Assembly (NCBI GenBank): GCA_951812535.1
Contig: CATOSK010000001.1
Coordinates: 265,365-329,364 of the forward strand
Length of the DNA: 64,000 bases
From: an uncultured Dehalococcoidia bacterium
GTDB taxonomy: Bacteria > Chloroflexota > Dehalococcoidia > Lucifugimonadales > UBA3495
Reading direction: 5' to 3'
Shown: piece by piece, positions 1 to 8,777 of the stretch
Layout of the letters: every line of letters begins with the position of its first letter
How positions within the stretch are numbered: position 1 is the stretch's first letter
The notes under the pieces: generated by a model
Databases searched by the model: none
What the model was told of the DNA's origin: nothing
Seen by the model: only the letters and a program-made list of their open reading frames with translations
Position numbers and translations under genes: made by a program

Positions 1-988
1 CACCATCGCCGGCAACGGCGTCTTGTTGTCCGAAGCCGCCCGGGGCGAGGGAGCCTACTTGCGTGACAAGAACGGGGAGCGGTTCATGGAGAGATACGCT
101 CCCAACATGATGGAACTTGCTTCCCGGGACGTGGTTTCCCGCGCCGAGCAGACCGAGATCAACGCCGGCAACGGGATTGACGGGTGCGTACTGCTCGACT
201 GCACCCACCTCGGCGAGCGATTGATCATGGAAAAGCTCAGTCAGATCCGGGAGCTGGGCATCGACCTCACCGGCCGAGACATGATCCGGGAGCTGGTGCC
301 CATCCGCCCGGGGATGCACTACATAATGGGCGGAATCAAGACCGACATCGACGGCCAGACCAACGTACCGGGAGTCTACGCCGCCGGTGAGTGCGCCAAC
401 GTCAGCGTCCACGGCGGGAACCGTCTTGGAGCCAACTCCCTCCTGGACACCATCGTGTTCGGAGAAAGGTCCGGCGACCATGCCGCTGCGTCGGCCAAGA
501 CCGTCTCCTTTGTCGGCTTCGACGAGGACGAGGTGGTTTCCCGGGAGCAGGGCCGTCTCCAGGACATGCTGGACCGCCCGGACAACGGTGACCGGTGGGG
601 CAGGATCCGGCTCGAAATGGGCGACTCCATGAACCGCAACGTGGCCGTCTTCCGCACCAGGGAAGGCATCGAGGAGACCATCCAGGAACTTCAGGACCTC
701 AAGGACCGCTACGAAAGCGTTCCCGTACACAACAAGGGCCGCGTATTCAACACCGACCTTGTTTTCGCACTGGAACTCGGCTTCATGCTGGACTGCGCCG
801 AAGCCATCGCCGTCAGCGCTTTGGAGCGCCGCGAGAGCCGTGGGGCCCAGTTCCGCACCGACTACCCGGCTAGGGACGACGATAACTGGCTGAAGCACAT
901 CGTGGTCACCAAGGGAGAATTGGGACCCGAGTTGTCCGACCTCCCCGTGACCATCACGAAGTGGACGCCCGAAGAGAGGAAATACTGA
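1..988 (+). CDS. sdhA: Succinate dehydrogenase/fumarate reductase flavoprotein subunit, 5'-truncated by the window edge
   Basis: C-terminal part (about 328 residues) of the FAD subunit that oxidises succinate to fumarate. The reading frame is open from base 2, so the gene starts upstream; the N-terminal Rossmann GxGxxG and the covalent-FAD histidine lie outside the window. Seen here are APNMMELASRDVVSRA (the conserved capping-domain arginine region), the substrate/FAD motif GMHYIMGGI and the FAD-binding GVYAAGECANVSVHGGNRLG followed by NSLLD, all hallmarks of the SdhA/FrdA family. The stop is followed after 3 bases by sdhB, so the two are one transcript. Direction (SQR or QFR) cannot be told from this fragment; neighbouring TCA genes favour succinate oxidation. 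Confidence 0.95.
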   Translation, partial: TIAGNGVLLSEAARGEGAYLRDKNGERFMERYAPNMMELASRDVVSRAEQTEINAGNGIDGCVLLDCTHLGERLIMEKLSQIRELGIDLTGRDMIRELVPIRPGMHYIMGGIKTDIDGQTNVPGVYAAGECANVSVHGGNRLGANSLLDTIVFGERSGDHAAASAKTVSFVGFDEDEVVSREQGRLQDMLDRPDNGDRWGRIRLEMGDSMNRNVAVFRTREGIEETIQELQDLKDRYESVPVHNKGRVFNTDLVFALELGFMLDCAEAIAVSALERRESRGAQFRTDYPARDDDNWLKHIVVTKGELGPELSDLPVTITKWTPEERKY

Positions 989-991
989 CCG

Positions 992-1954
992 ATGGACGTG
1001 ACAGTCAAGATTAAGCGATTCGACCCGGACGCGGACCACCCCCGCGTCGAATGGCAGGAATACCCGCTATCTGTCGACGAAAACGCCACCGTGCTGGACG
1101 CGCTGATAGTCATCCGCGAGGAGATGGACGGCACCCTCAGCCTCCGTTGCTCTTGCCGCAGCGCCATCTGCGGCTCCTGCGCCATGCGGATCAATGGCCA
1201 CGCGGGCTTGGCCTGCAAGACCAAGGCCTCCGAGTCGATGGACGAAAACGGCGTGATCGTCGTTGAGCCCGCCGGCGTCATGGGACAGCTCAAGGACCTA
1301 GTGGTGGACTTTGACCTGTTCTGGCGGAAAATCGAGCAGGTCGAACCCTTCCTCCAGCCCCAGGGACCGGAGCCGGAAGCCGAGTACATCGCCTCCAACG
1401 AGTCCATGCTCCACCTCTCCGGTGTCACCGCCTGTATCATGTGCGGTGCCTGCGTTTCCGACTGCACCGTGCTGGAAGTCGATCCCACCTTCCTCGGCCC
1501 GGCCGCCCTCGCCAAGGCTTACCGTTTCACCGCCGACCCTCGCGACGGCGATGACAACGGCGTGTCCCGCGAACGCCTGGCGGCCCTCGGCGAGGTCTCC
1601 GGGATGTGGGACTGCACCCGCTGCAGCGAGTGCGTCCAGGCCTGTCCCAAGGGCGTTGCCCCCATGGACCGCATCATGGCCCTGCGGGATCAGGCCATGG
1701 AGGCCGGCTTCTCCAACAGCAACGGGGCCCGCCACGCCAACTCCTTCACCGAGTCCGTCGGAAAAAACGGCCGTCTGGACGAGTTGAAGCTTCCCATCCA
1801 GTCCGTCGGAGGCGTCACCAACATCCCGGCCATGCTCAGCTATCTGCCGGTGGGCCTGCGGGCCCTCACCCACGGCAAGGTGCCCTTCCGGCATCACGTC
1901 GTGGCCGATGCCGACACCGTCCGCCGCCTGTTCCAGGAACTGGACCAGTCCTGA
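992..1954 (+). CDS. sdhB: Succinate dehydrogenase iron-sulfur subunit with four-Cys third cluster (type-E-like)
   Basis: 320 residues; passes electrons from SdhA to the quinone site. The N-terminal ferredoxin domain has the [2Fe-2S] cysteines C55, C60, C63 and C75 (CRSAICGSC). The C-terminal domain has CIMCGACVSDC (C148, C151, C154, C158) for a [4Fe-4S] cluster. The third site reads CTRCSECVQACP (C208, C211, C214, C218), four cysteines, where classical SdhB has three and a [3Fe-4S] cluster. A fourth Cys here is known from the non-classical type E enzymes. Longer than the usual ~240-260 residues because of a C-terminal extension of about 60. ATG start 3 bases after the sdhA stop. Together with the CCG-domain gene downstream this argues for a type E complex rather than one with SdhC/SdhD haem anchors. 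Confidence 0.95.
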   Translation: MDVTVKIKRFDPDADHPRVEWQEYPLSVDENATVLDALIVIREEMDGTLSLRCSCRSAICGSCAMRINGHAGLACKTKASESMDENGVIVVEPAGVMGQLKDLVVDFDLFWRKIEQVEPFLQPQGPEPEAEYIASNESMLHLSGVTACIMCGACVSDCTVLEVDPTFLGPAALAKAYRFTADPRDGDDNGVSRERLAALGEVSGMWDCTRCSECVQACPKGVAPMDRIMALRDQAMEAGFSNSNGARHANSFTESVGKNGRLDELKLPIQSVGGVTNIPAMLSYLPVGLRALTHGKVPFRHHVVADADTVRRLFQELDQS

Positions 1955-2023
1955 CTATCGCGGATACCCAAACCCGCGGATATCCAAACAGAGGAACGCC
2001 CCAACCAATATCCGGAGGACAAA

Positions 2024-2908
2024 TTGAAATACGCTTTCTATCCCGGGTGCGTCTCCCAGGGTGGAGCGCCTGAGCTCTACCCCGCGGCGACCACCATCTG
2101 CCAGAGGCTGGGTATCGAGTTGCAGGAAATCCGTTCCTGGACCTGCTGCGGTGCCGGGGTCATGCAGGAAAGGAACCAGCTGTTCGGCGACGTTCTCAAC
2201 GCCCGCAACTTGGCCAAGGCTGAGCGCGACGGCCTCACCATCATGACCATCTGCAGCACCTGCCAGGGAGTCATCAGCCAGGCCAACAAGCGCATGCAGG
2301 ACGACCCGGAGTATCTGGCCCAGATCAACACTCACTTGGCGGAAGAGGGTCTGGAATACCAGGGCACCGCCCAGATTAAGCACCTGCTCTGGATCCTCAT
2401 CGAGGACTACGGCTTGGACCAGCTCACCGAGCACCTCACCCGCTCCTTGGACGGGCTGAGAATCGCCCCCTTCTACGGGTGCTACATCGTCCGCCCCACC
2501 GAAGCCCTCGGCATCGAGGAGCACCCCGAACGCCAGACGTCCCTGGAAACCCTGATTCAGACCCTGGGCGCTACCGCCGTGGACTTCGAGGGCAAGACCC
2601 GCTGCTGCGGGTTCCCCATCCTGACCATCAATGAGCGGAACTCCATGGCCATGGTGGGAAAGCACACCTCCGAGGCCAAGGACCTGGGCGCGGATGCCAT
2701 GGTCACTCCCTGCCCCCTGTGCCACCTGAACCTCGACGGCTTCCAGCCCAAGGCGGCCAAGCAGGCCCAGCGCAACATCGACCTCCCCATCCTCCACCTT
2801 CCCCAGCTCATCGGGTTGGCCATGGGTATCTCCGGAGAGGATCTCGGCCTCAAGAAGCACATCATCAGCACCACCCCCTTGCAGGTAAAGCTGGGCGCCG
2901 CCCGCTAA
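2024..2908 (+). CDS. sdhE: CCG-domain protein, SdhE/HdrB-like anchor of succinate:quinone oxidoreductase
   Basis: 294 residues with two cysteine-rich CCG domains: C9, C41-C42, C77/C80 and C153, C194-C195, C230/C233 (each of the form Cx(n)CCGx(n)CxxC). This is the family of heterodisulfide reductase subunit B and of SdhE, the quinone-reactive subunit of type E succinate dehydrogenases and of methylmenaquinol:fumarate reductases. No transmembrane helix is apparent, so it would attach peripherally. TTG start chosen because GGAGG (2014-2018) sits 5 bases before it and the protein then begins at the canonical KYAFYPGCV. Third gene of the sdh operon; a terminator follows. HdrB of another complex is the alternative, but position directly behind sdhAB makes SdhE the better call. 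Confidence 0.88.
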   Translation: MKYAFYPGCVSQGGAPELYPAATTICQRLGIELQEIRSWTCCGAGVMQERNQLFGDVLNARNLAKAERDGLTIMTICSTCQGVISQANKRMQDDPEYLAQINTHLAEEGLEYQGTAQIKHLLWILIEDYGLDQLTEHLTRSLDGLRIAPFYGCYIVRPTEALGIEEHPERQTSLETLIQTLGATAVDFEGKTRCCGFPILTINERNSMAMVGKHTSEAKDLGADAMVTPCPLCHLNLDGFQPKAAKQAQRNIDLPILHLPQLIGLAMGISGEDLGLKKHIISTTPLQVKLGAAR

Positions 2909-2931
2909 TATCTCCCTGAACCTGGATTCCG

Positions 2932-2966
2932 AACGGCCCCCTCCGCTATCGGAGGGGGCCGTTTGG
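2932..2966 (+). terminator. Rho-independent terminator of the sdh operon
   Basis: Perfect 14-bp inverted repeat (AACGGCCCCCTCCG, loop CTAT, then the exact complement) followed by a short T-containing tail, 24 bases after the sdhE stop. Confidence 0.85.
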
Positions 2967-3020
2967 TCCGCGTCCCAGAACTCGGATTGACACTATTCCA
3001 TCGAGGGCATATATTTACTC

Positions 3021-3383
3021 ATGGTATGGGAGGTGGAGTTCACGGATCAGTTCGGGCAGTGGTGGCATGAACTTTCCGAAAGCCAACAAGACGCGGTGGC
3101 CTCGAAAGTCGGGTTGCTGGAACAACTTGGGCCCAACCTGCCGTTTCCTCATTCTTCCGATGTTAGGGGTTCGCGTCACGGCCAAATGCGTGAACTTCGG
3201 GTGCAACAGGCTGGAAGGCCAATGCGTATCCTGTACGCTTTCGATCCTAGGCGAACATCTATCCTGCTCATCGGAGCTGACAAGACCGGGAATCCCCGCT
3301 TCTATGCCGAGTATGTCCCGAAAGCGGACGGACTTTACGACGATCATCTCCGGGAACTGCGCCGGGAAGGACTAATCCAATGA
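3021..3383 (+). CDS. HigB/Gp49-family toxin of a type II toxin-antitoxin pair
   Basis: 120 residues, matching the phage-derived Gp49-like/HigB branch of the RelE superfamily (usual length 100-120): an N-terminal helix pair, then MRELRVQQAGRPMRILYAFD, the conserved strand with basic residues that in this family contact ribosome-bound mRNA, then ILLIGADKTG and a C-terminal helix. It would cleave mRNA on the ribosome. The stop overlaps the start of the XRE-type antitoxin by 4 bases (ATGA), the toxin-first order typical of higBA. Function is inferred from family and arrangement; no experimental marker is visible. Confidence 0.85.
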   Translation: MVWEVEFTDQFGQWWHELSESQQDAVASKVGLLEQLGPNLPFPHSSDVRGSRHGQMRELRVQQAGRPMRILYAFDPRRTSILLIGADKTGNPRFYAEYVPKADGLYDDHLRELRREGLIQ

Positions 3384-3721
3384 GTGGACGACGCCCGTTT
3401 CGAGAACTGACCAGGGATTTTTCTCCAGAGCGGAACCGCCGCATTGAGTTGGAGACAGCGCAGCTCTTGGCTGAAATGCCTCTCCACGAGCTGCGGTTGG
3501 CACGGCAGTTGACCCAGAATGAACTCGCGAAGAAGTTATCTGTGAATCAACCGGCCATAGCTAAGATGGAACGGCGTGCGGACATGTACGTTTCCAGCTT
3601 GCGCTCCTACGTCGAAGCTATGGGAGGCAAACTGACGATAGTTGCCGAGTTCCCTGAAGGCTACGTCCCGATTACCAACTTTTCCAGCGTGGGGCGGGAC
3701 GAGTCTGAGGCGTCCGCCTAA
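3380..3721 (+). CDS. HigA-like XRE-family antitoxin
   Basis: 113 residues with a central helix-turn-helix (about residues 37-62, LTQNELAKKLSVNQPAIAKM), then a short C-terminal segment that would bind the toxin. In this family the antitoxin neutralises HigB and represses its own operon. Translationally coupled to the toxin gene by a 4-base overlap. No operator could be identified with confidence in the 55 bases between the sdh terminator and the toxin start. Confidence 0.87.
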   Translation: MSGRRPFRELTRDFSPERNRRIELETAQLLAEMPLHELRLARQLTQNELAKKLSVNQPAIAKMERRADMYVSSLRSYVEAMGGKLTIVAEFPEGYVPITNFSSVGRDESEASA

Positions 3722-3732
3722 GGAACGGTTCC

Positions 3733-5028
3733 CTACCCTCCCAGCCCAGGCACCACCTTCCGGAACGCCTCCACCGTCTTTTCCACGTCCTCCGAAGTAT
3801 GGGCCAGCGAAGGGTAGAACTTGTTGGGCCAGCTCTTCAGGATACCCTGCCGGAGCATTCCCTGGTTGAACTTGGCCATCATTCCGGCGTCGGCTGCTAG
3901 GGTATCCCGGTAATTGCGTACCGGCTGCTCGCTGAAATAGACGTCGAATATCGTGTCGTCCCCGCAGCTTTGCACCGGGATGCCATTCTCGTTGCAGGCC
4001 CCCACCAGTGCCTCCCGGACCTGCCTGCCGGTCTCCCGCAGCCTTTCGTAAACGCCGTCCTTCCTCATCTCCGCCAGTGTGGCCAGCCCTGCGGCGCAGG
4101 CTACCGGATTGCCGTTGAGGGTCCCGATCTGGTTTACGTAATGGTCCGCGTCGGCCTCTCCCGCATCGTACACCGACATGATGTCGGAACGCCCCAGTAC
4201 TGCGGCCAGCGGGTAGCCCCCGCCCATGATCTTGCCCACGGCGCAAAGATCCGGCGTCACCTCGTACCGCTCCTGCGCTCCGCCGTAGGCCAGCCGGAAC
4301 GATGTGACCACCTCGTCGAAGATCAGTGGGATGCCGTAACGCCGGGTTACCTCCCGCAGGCCGGTGAGGAAGCCCGGTTCGGGGGCGATGACCCGTTGCA
4401 GGGGCTCCACGATCACCGCCGCCAGTTCATCCCGGTGCGCCTCGATGATGGTGGTGGTAGTTTCCAGGTCGTTGAAAGGAGCGATCAGCATCAGGTCTCG
4501 GAGCGCCTTGGGAATGCCAGCCGTGTTGATGAAGGCGGCAGGATACTCTGACGACGCGGGAGGGGTGACGCTCATTAGGGCGTAGTCGCTGGTGCCGTGG
4601 AACCCGCCTTCGAACTTGAGCACCTTCTCCCTTCCCGTGAAGGAACGGCAGATGCGCATGGCTTGGAAACAGGCATCCGTCCCGCTGGTGGTGAACCGGA
4701 CCCTGTCGGCGCATGGAACGGCCCGGCGCAGCTCCTCGGCCAGCAGGACAGCTTGCTCGTTGGTCGTGAAGAAGGTGCTGCCCTTCCCGGCGGCTTCCAC
4801 CACGGCCTCCACCACCCCTGGGTGGGCATGTCCCAGGATCATCGGGCCGGACCCCATCAGCCAGTCCACGTATTCGTTCCCGCTGACGTCCCAGATCCGG
4901 GAACCCCGGCCCTCTTTTGCCAGAAACCGCAGGTCCTCGGGAAAGCTGGTATTCCCCCCGGTCCCGCCGGGAAAGTATTGGGCCGCTTTGTCGAGAAGAA
5001 GTCTTTCACGGGAATGGAAGTCTGCCAT
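3733..5028 (-). CDS. Class III PLP aminotransferase, glutamate-1-semialdehyde 2,1-aminomutase-like
   Basis: 431 residues, the normal length for GSA aminomutase (HemL). Visible are the PLP phosphate-binding TTSGTDAC (about 113-120), the cofactor aspartate in IFDEVVTSFR (about 237-246) and the Schiff-base lysine in VGKIMGGGYP (about K266). True HemL has NSGTEA; here SGTDA, and no other haem gene is nearby, so an aminotransferase acting on another amino acid or amine is a real alternative. ATG at 5028 preferred over the TTG one codon upstream. A TACAAT -10 box (5073-5068) gives a ~30-base leader. Convergent with the toxin-antitoxin pair, only 11 bases between the stops. Confidence 0.85.
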   Translation of the reverse strand: MADFHSRERLLLDKAAQYFPGGTGGNTSFPEDLRFLAKEGRGSRIWDVSGNEYVDWLMGSGPMILGHAHPGVVEAVVEAAGKGSTFFTTNEQAVLLAEELRRAVPCADRVRFTTSGTDACFQAMRICRSFTGREKVLKFEGGFHGTSDYALMSVTPPASSEYPAAFINTAGIPKALRDLMLIAPFNDLETTTTIIEAHRDELAAVIVEPLQRVIAPEPGFLTGLREVTRRYGIPLIFDEVVTSFRLAYGGAQERYEVTPDLCAVGKIMGGGYPLAAVLGRSDIMSVYDAGEADADHYVNQIGTLNGNPVACAAGLATLAEMRKDGVYERLRETGRQVREALVGACNENGIPVQSCGDDTIFDVYFSEQPVRNYRDTLAADAGMMAKFNQGMLRQGILKSWPNKFYPSLAHTSEDVEKTVEAFRKVVPGLGG

Positions 5029-5067
5029 CAATGCGCCTCTGGGGGGACGAGAATAGCCTGTACCTCC

Positions 5068-5073
5068 ATTGTA
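5068..5073 (-). promoter_or_regulatory. -10 box (TACAAT) upstream of the aminotransferase
   Basis: TACAAT read on the minus strand, about 40 bases before the aminotransferase ATG. No clear -35 box. It lies 10 bases downstream of the malate dehydrogenase stop, so the aminotransferase probably has its own promoter. Confidence 0.45.
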
Positions 5074-5083
5074 CCGTAATGGC

Positions 5084-6025
5084 TTACCCCTCCGCCTTGG
5101 CCTTCCGCATCACGTCCACTAGCTCCTGTACGCTTGCTGCGGAGCGGTTGAGGGCCGCCTGCTCGTCGTCCGTCAGGGTGATTTCAATGACCTTTTCCAG
5201 CCCGCCCCCTCCCAGCTTCACCGGAACGCCGACGCACAGCCCGTTGATACCGTACTCCCCCTCCAGGTAGGCGCAGGCGGGCAGGATCCGCTTGCGGTCC
5301 AGCAGCACCGCCTCGACCATCTGGGTGATGGACGCCGACGGAGCGTAGTAGGCGCTCCCCTGCTTCAGGAGGGCCACAATTTCCCCGCCGCCCTGGCGTG
5401 CCCGTTCCACCAGCCGTTGGATGTCGTCGTCGTCCAGCATTTCGCTGATGGGAATGCCGCCGACGGTGGTGTAGCGCACCAGGGGCACCATGTCGTCGCC
5501 GTGGCCCCCCAGGACGTAGGCCTGGACATCGTCTACCGAAACGTCCAGCTCCTGGGCGATGAAGGTCCGGAAGCGGGCGGTATCCAGCACACCGGCCATC
5601 CCGAACACCCGGTTTCGGGGGAAGCCGCTGCTCTCGAAAACGTTCTGGACCATGGCGTCCAGCGGATTGGTGACCGCGATGATAATGGTGTCCGGGGAGT
5701 ATTTCACCACCTCCTCGGTAACGGCGGAGGTGATCTTCATGTTGGTCAGCAGGAGGTCGTCCCTGCTCATCCCGGGCCTCCGGGCGATCCCCGCGGTGAT
5801 GACCACCACGTCGGAACCGGCGGACTCCTCGTACCCGTTGCTTCCGATGATGCCTGCGTCCGAGCTGATCACCGGGCCGGACTCGAGCATATCGAGGGCC
5901 TTGCCCTGGGGCAGGTCCTCAACCACGTCCACTAGGACGACGTCGGCGTATCCCAACTGGTGAATCCGCTGAGCGGTGGTGGCGCCGACATTGCCCGCGC
6001 CGACTACGGTTACCTTGCTGCGCAT
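5084..6025 (-). CDS. mdh: Malate dehydrogenase, LDH-like type
   Basis: 313 residues; NAD-dependent oxidation of malate to oxaloacetate in the TCA cycle. Rossmann motif GAGNVG at 9-14, NAD-ribose aspartate D33, the substrate-specificity loop [12 protein letters not shown] from residue 81 (arginine at the position that is glutamine in lactate dehydrogenases, hence malate), VTNPLD at 118-123, D148/R151 and catalytic H175 in GGHGDDMVP. All catalytic residues are present. Starts 175 bases downstream of the IDH stop on the same strand and is followed by the aminotransferase, so it sits in a cluster of central-carbon genes. Confidence 0.96.
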   Translation of the reverse strand: MRSKVTVVGAGNVGATTAQRIHQLGYADVVLVDVVEDLPQGKALDMLESGPVISSDAGIIGSNGYEESAGSDVVVITAGIARRPGMSRDDLLLTNMKITSAVTEEVVKYSPDTIIIAVTNPLDAMVQNVFESSGFPRNRVFGMAGVLDTARFRTFIAQELDVSVDDVQAYVLGGHGDDMVPLVRYTTVGGIPISEMLDDDDIQRLVERARQGGGEIVALLKQGSAYYAPSASITQMVEAVLLDRKRILPACAYLEGEYGINGLCVGVPVKLGGGGLEKVIEITLTDDEQAALNRSAASVQELVDVMRKAKAEG

Positions 6026-6162
6026 TTGGTCAGTGCTCCTCTTTTTTCTCGGTTGTGGCCTGGCCCGGTCCGGCCGGACAGTCTGGGCCGCATCGTCTCC
6101 TTAACGGTTGTCCCGCTCAAGGGAAAGGGGCTTTCCGCCCCCCAATCCCTCGGACGCCGGTG

Positions 6163-6191
6163 GGCCGGCCGAGAACAAGCCTCGGCCGGCC
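6163..6191 (-). terminator. GC-rich hairpin after the IDH gene
   Basis: 11-bp perfect inverted repeat (arm GGCCGGCCGAG, 7-base loop) starting 10 bases beyond the IDH stop. No T-run follows, so it may be a Rho-dependent stop or an mRNA 3'-end stabiliser. Confidence 0.5.
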
Positions 6192-6200
6192 GGAACATCG

Positions 6201-8429
6201 CTAGATCGCATCCACGATGGCGTTCAGCGTCGCGCTGGGACGCATGGCCCTGGCGGTCATCCCGAAATCGGGGCGGTAATACCCTCCGACGTCCATCGCC
6301 TGCCCTTGGGCGTCGATCATTTCCTGGGCGATATTCTCCTCGTTGTCTATCATCTGCTGGGCCACCTCTTTGAAGGTAGCTTGCAGTTCCAGGTCCCGGG
6401 TTTGTTTTGCCAGCGCCTCGGCCCAGTAGAGGGCCAGGTAGAAGTGGCTCCCCCGGGTGTCCAGCTCGTTTACCCGCCGCGATGGTGCCCTGTTGTGCTC
6501 TAGGTGCTTGCCAATCGCCTCGTCCAGCGTGTCTGCCAGTATCTGGGCCCTGTCGTTCTTGAACACTTGGGCGCAGTGCTCGAAGGAAGCTACCAGGGCA
6601 CAGAATTCGCCCAACGAGTCCCACCGCAGGTGGTTCTCTTCCAGGAACTGCTGAACGTGCCGGGGAGCCGACCCTCCGGCGCCTGTCTCGAACAGTCCGC
6701 CTCCGTTCAGCAGCGGCACGACGGAAAGCATCTTCGCGCTGGTGCCCAGCTCCAGGATGGGGAACAGGTCGGTCAGATAATCCCTTAGCACGTTGCCCGT
6801 CACGGCTATGGAGTCGTCTCCCGCTCGGCTTCGGGCCAGCGTGGCCTTGATGGCGTCGGGGGTGGCCATCGTGCCGATATCCAGTCCTGAGGTGTCGTAG
6901 GTGGGCAGGTATTGGTCCACCTTCTTGATCAGTTCGGCGTCGTGAGCCCGGTTCGGGTCCAGCCAGAATATGGCCGCCTGCCCGGTGAGCCGGGCCCTGG
7001 TGACCGCCAGCTTCACCCAGTCCTGGATCGGAGCGTCCTTGGTCTGGCACATCCGGAAGATATCGCCTTCCTCGACGTCCTGTTCCATCAGCGCGGTTCC
7101 GGAGGCGTCAACCACTCGGATCGTCCCGTTCCCCGGGGCTTCGAAGGTCTTGTCGTGAGACCCATACTCCTCCGCTGCCTGGGCCATCAGGCCGACGTTG
7201 GCCACGCTGCCCAGGGTCGCCGGATCCAGCGCTCCGTTCTCCTGGCAGTCCTCAATGGTCGCCTGGTAGAGGGTCGCGTAGGAGCGGTCCGGTATCAACG
7301 CTATCGTGTCGTGCAGTTCGTTGTCGGGTCCCCAGGAACGTCCCCCGTCGCGAATGATCACCGGCATGGAGGCGTCAATGATGGTGTCGCTGGAGACGTG
7401 AAGGTTGGTGACTCCCCGGTACGAGTCCACCATCGACAGCCCCGGGCGCTTCTCGTAAACCGCCTGGATGTCTGCCTCAATCTCCGCCCTCTTGTTCTCG
7501 GGCAGGCCCTGGATCTTCGTCAGGAGTTCGGCCACCCCGTTGTCCGGGTCCACCGCGACCTCGGCCAGTGCTGCCGCGTGCTTGTCAAACACGTCCTGGA
7601 AGAAGACCGACACGCAGTGCCCGAAAATTATCGGGTCAGAAACCCGCATCATGGTGGTTTTCACGTGAAGGCCGACCAGCAGATCCTCGGCCTTGGCCTT
7701 CGCTATTTCGTCCGAATAAAACTGGCGCAGGGCTCGAACATTCATTACGGCGCAGTCGATGATCTCCCCGGCCTGCAGCGGAATCCCGGACTTCAGCTCC
7801 GTTGCGGACCCGTCTGCGCCCACGAACTCGATTGTGGCCGATCCGGCCTCCGTGGTGGTGACGGCCTGCTCAGTTCCGTAGAAGTCCCCGCTGCCCATGT
7901 ATCCCACCCGGGTGTTGGACACATCCGGCCAGTCCTGCATCATCCGGTGCGGATACCGCTTCCCGTGCTCCTTGACCGCGTTCGAGGATCGGCGGTCCGA
8001 GTTTCCCTCCCGGATCACCGGATTGACCGCGCTGCCCAGCACCCGGGAGTATCGCACCTGTATTTGACGTTCCTCGTCGTTGGCGGGCTGGTCCGGGTAG
8101 TCGGGAACGTCGTACCCCTTGGACTGCAGTTCCGCGATGGCCGATTTGAGCTGGGGAATGGACGCGCTGATGTTTGGCAGCTTCACCAGGTTCGCGTCCG
8201 GCTCCAGGCACAGCTCACCGCACATCTGCAAATAGTCGGGCATCTTCTGCTCTTCCGTCAGCTTGTCCGGAAAATTGGCAATGATGCGGCCCGACAGCGA
8301 TATATCCCAGGTCTCCAGCTCGATGCCCGAAGCCTTGGTATAGGCCTGCAAGATCGGCAGCAGCGAGTGCGTGGCCAGGTAGGGAGCCTCGTCGGTTTCC
8401 GTGTAGATTATTTTGGCGTCTTCTGCCAT
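6201..8429 (-). CDS. icd: NADP-dependent isocitrate dehydrogenase, monomeric type
   Basis: 742 residues, the length of the monomeric IDH family (about 740) and unrelated to the 420-residue dimeric enzyme. Oxidatively decarboxylates isocitrate to 2-oxoglutarate. Recognisable blocks include [20 protein letters not shown] at the N-terminus, the substrate-binding [18 protein letters not shown] (about 117-134) and PHRMMQDW, and a C-terminal [23 protein letters not shown] preceded by GAGGAGAGG. Upstream lies a leader of about 225 bases with predicted hairpins and a consensus -10 (8668-8663). Forms a TCA cluster with mdh. Confidence 0.96.
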   Translation of the reverse strand: MAEDAKIIYTETDEAPYLATHSLLPILQAYTKASGIELETWDISLSGRIIANFPDKLTEEQKMPDYLQMCGELCLEPDANLVKLPNISASIPQLKSAIAELQSKGYDVPDYPDQPANDEERQIQVRYSRVLGSAVNPVIREGNSDRRSSNAVKEHGKRYPHRMMQDWPDVSNTRVGYMGSGDFYGTEQAVTTTEAGSATIEFVGADGSATELKSGIPLQAGEIIDCAVMNVRALRQFYSDEIAKAKAEDLLVGLHVKTTMMRVSDPIIFGHCVSVFFQDVFDKHAAALAEVAVDPDNGVAELLTKIQGLPENKRAEIEADIQAVYEKRPGLSMVDSYRGVTNLHVSSDTIIDASMPVIIRDGGRSWGPDNELHDTIALIPDRSYATLYQATIEDCQENGALDPATLGSVANVGLMAQAAEEYGSHDKTFEAPGNGTIRVVDASGTALMEQDVEEGDIFRMCQTKDAPIQDWVKLAVTRARLTGQAAIFWLDPNRAHDAELIKKVDQYLPTYDTSGLDIGTMATPDAIKATLARSRAGDDSIAVTGNVLRDYLTDLFPILELGTSAKMLSVVPLLNGGGLFETGAGGSAPRHVQQFLEENHLRWDSLGEFCALVASFEHCAQVFKNDRAQILADTLDEAIGKHLEHNRAPSRRVNELDTRGSHFYLALYWAEALAKQTRDLELQATFKEVAQQMIDNEENIAQEMIDAQGQAMDVGGYYRPDFGMTARAMRPSATLNAIVDAI

Positions 8430-8668
8430 TGTCCTCTCCTCAGCGACTAAGTTTCACTTGCCGGTGCCAACGGGCAGGATATGTTCAGCTTTCGCCGCGC
8501 TCCCAGCATTCCCTCCGGGATGGATCGCTGGTTCGCGGCATTCCCAGGCCTCAACGGCCTGGATCGATCCTTGCGGGCTGGATCAAAGTCCACGGAAGCA
8601 TAGGTTGAGCCCTTTCCACGTTCGGCTGGCCATCCCGCGCCAACGCCCGCAAAATTGGCAATATTATA
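8430..8668 (-). promoter_or_regulatory. Promoter and long structured leader of icd
   Basis: A consensus TATAAT occupies 8668-8663 on the minus strand; the -35 region is weak. Transcription from about 8655 would give a ~225-base 5' leader. It contains a strong hairpin (CCAGGCC, loop GTTGA, GGCCTGG at about 8560-8542), an outer GGGCT/AGCCC pairing before it, and the ribosome-binding site at its end. I do not recognise a known riboswitch class. The 109 bases between the promoter and the stop of the next gene (8669-8777) hold nothing I can identify. Confidence 0.45.
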
Positions 8669-8777
8669 CCTTCGCCGGAAAACAACGGCTACTGCCGCGA
8701 CCGGCCCCCGCATGGACGTAAACCACTGGGGCCCCAAACCGGAAGGGTCAAATGCAGCCCTGCCTGACGAAGGGTCT

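Noticed and set aside
862..1515. Long minus-strand open frames within sdhA, sdhB and many other genes
   Set aside because: High-GC shadow frames antisense to clearly conserved genes, with no family similarity.
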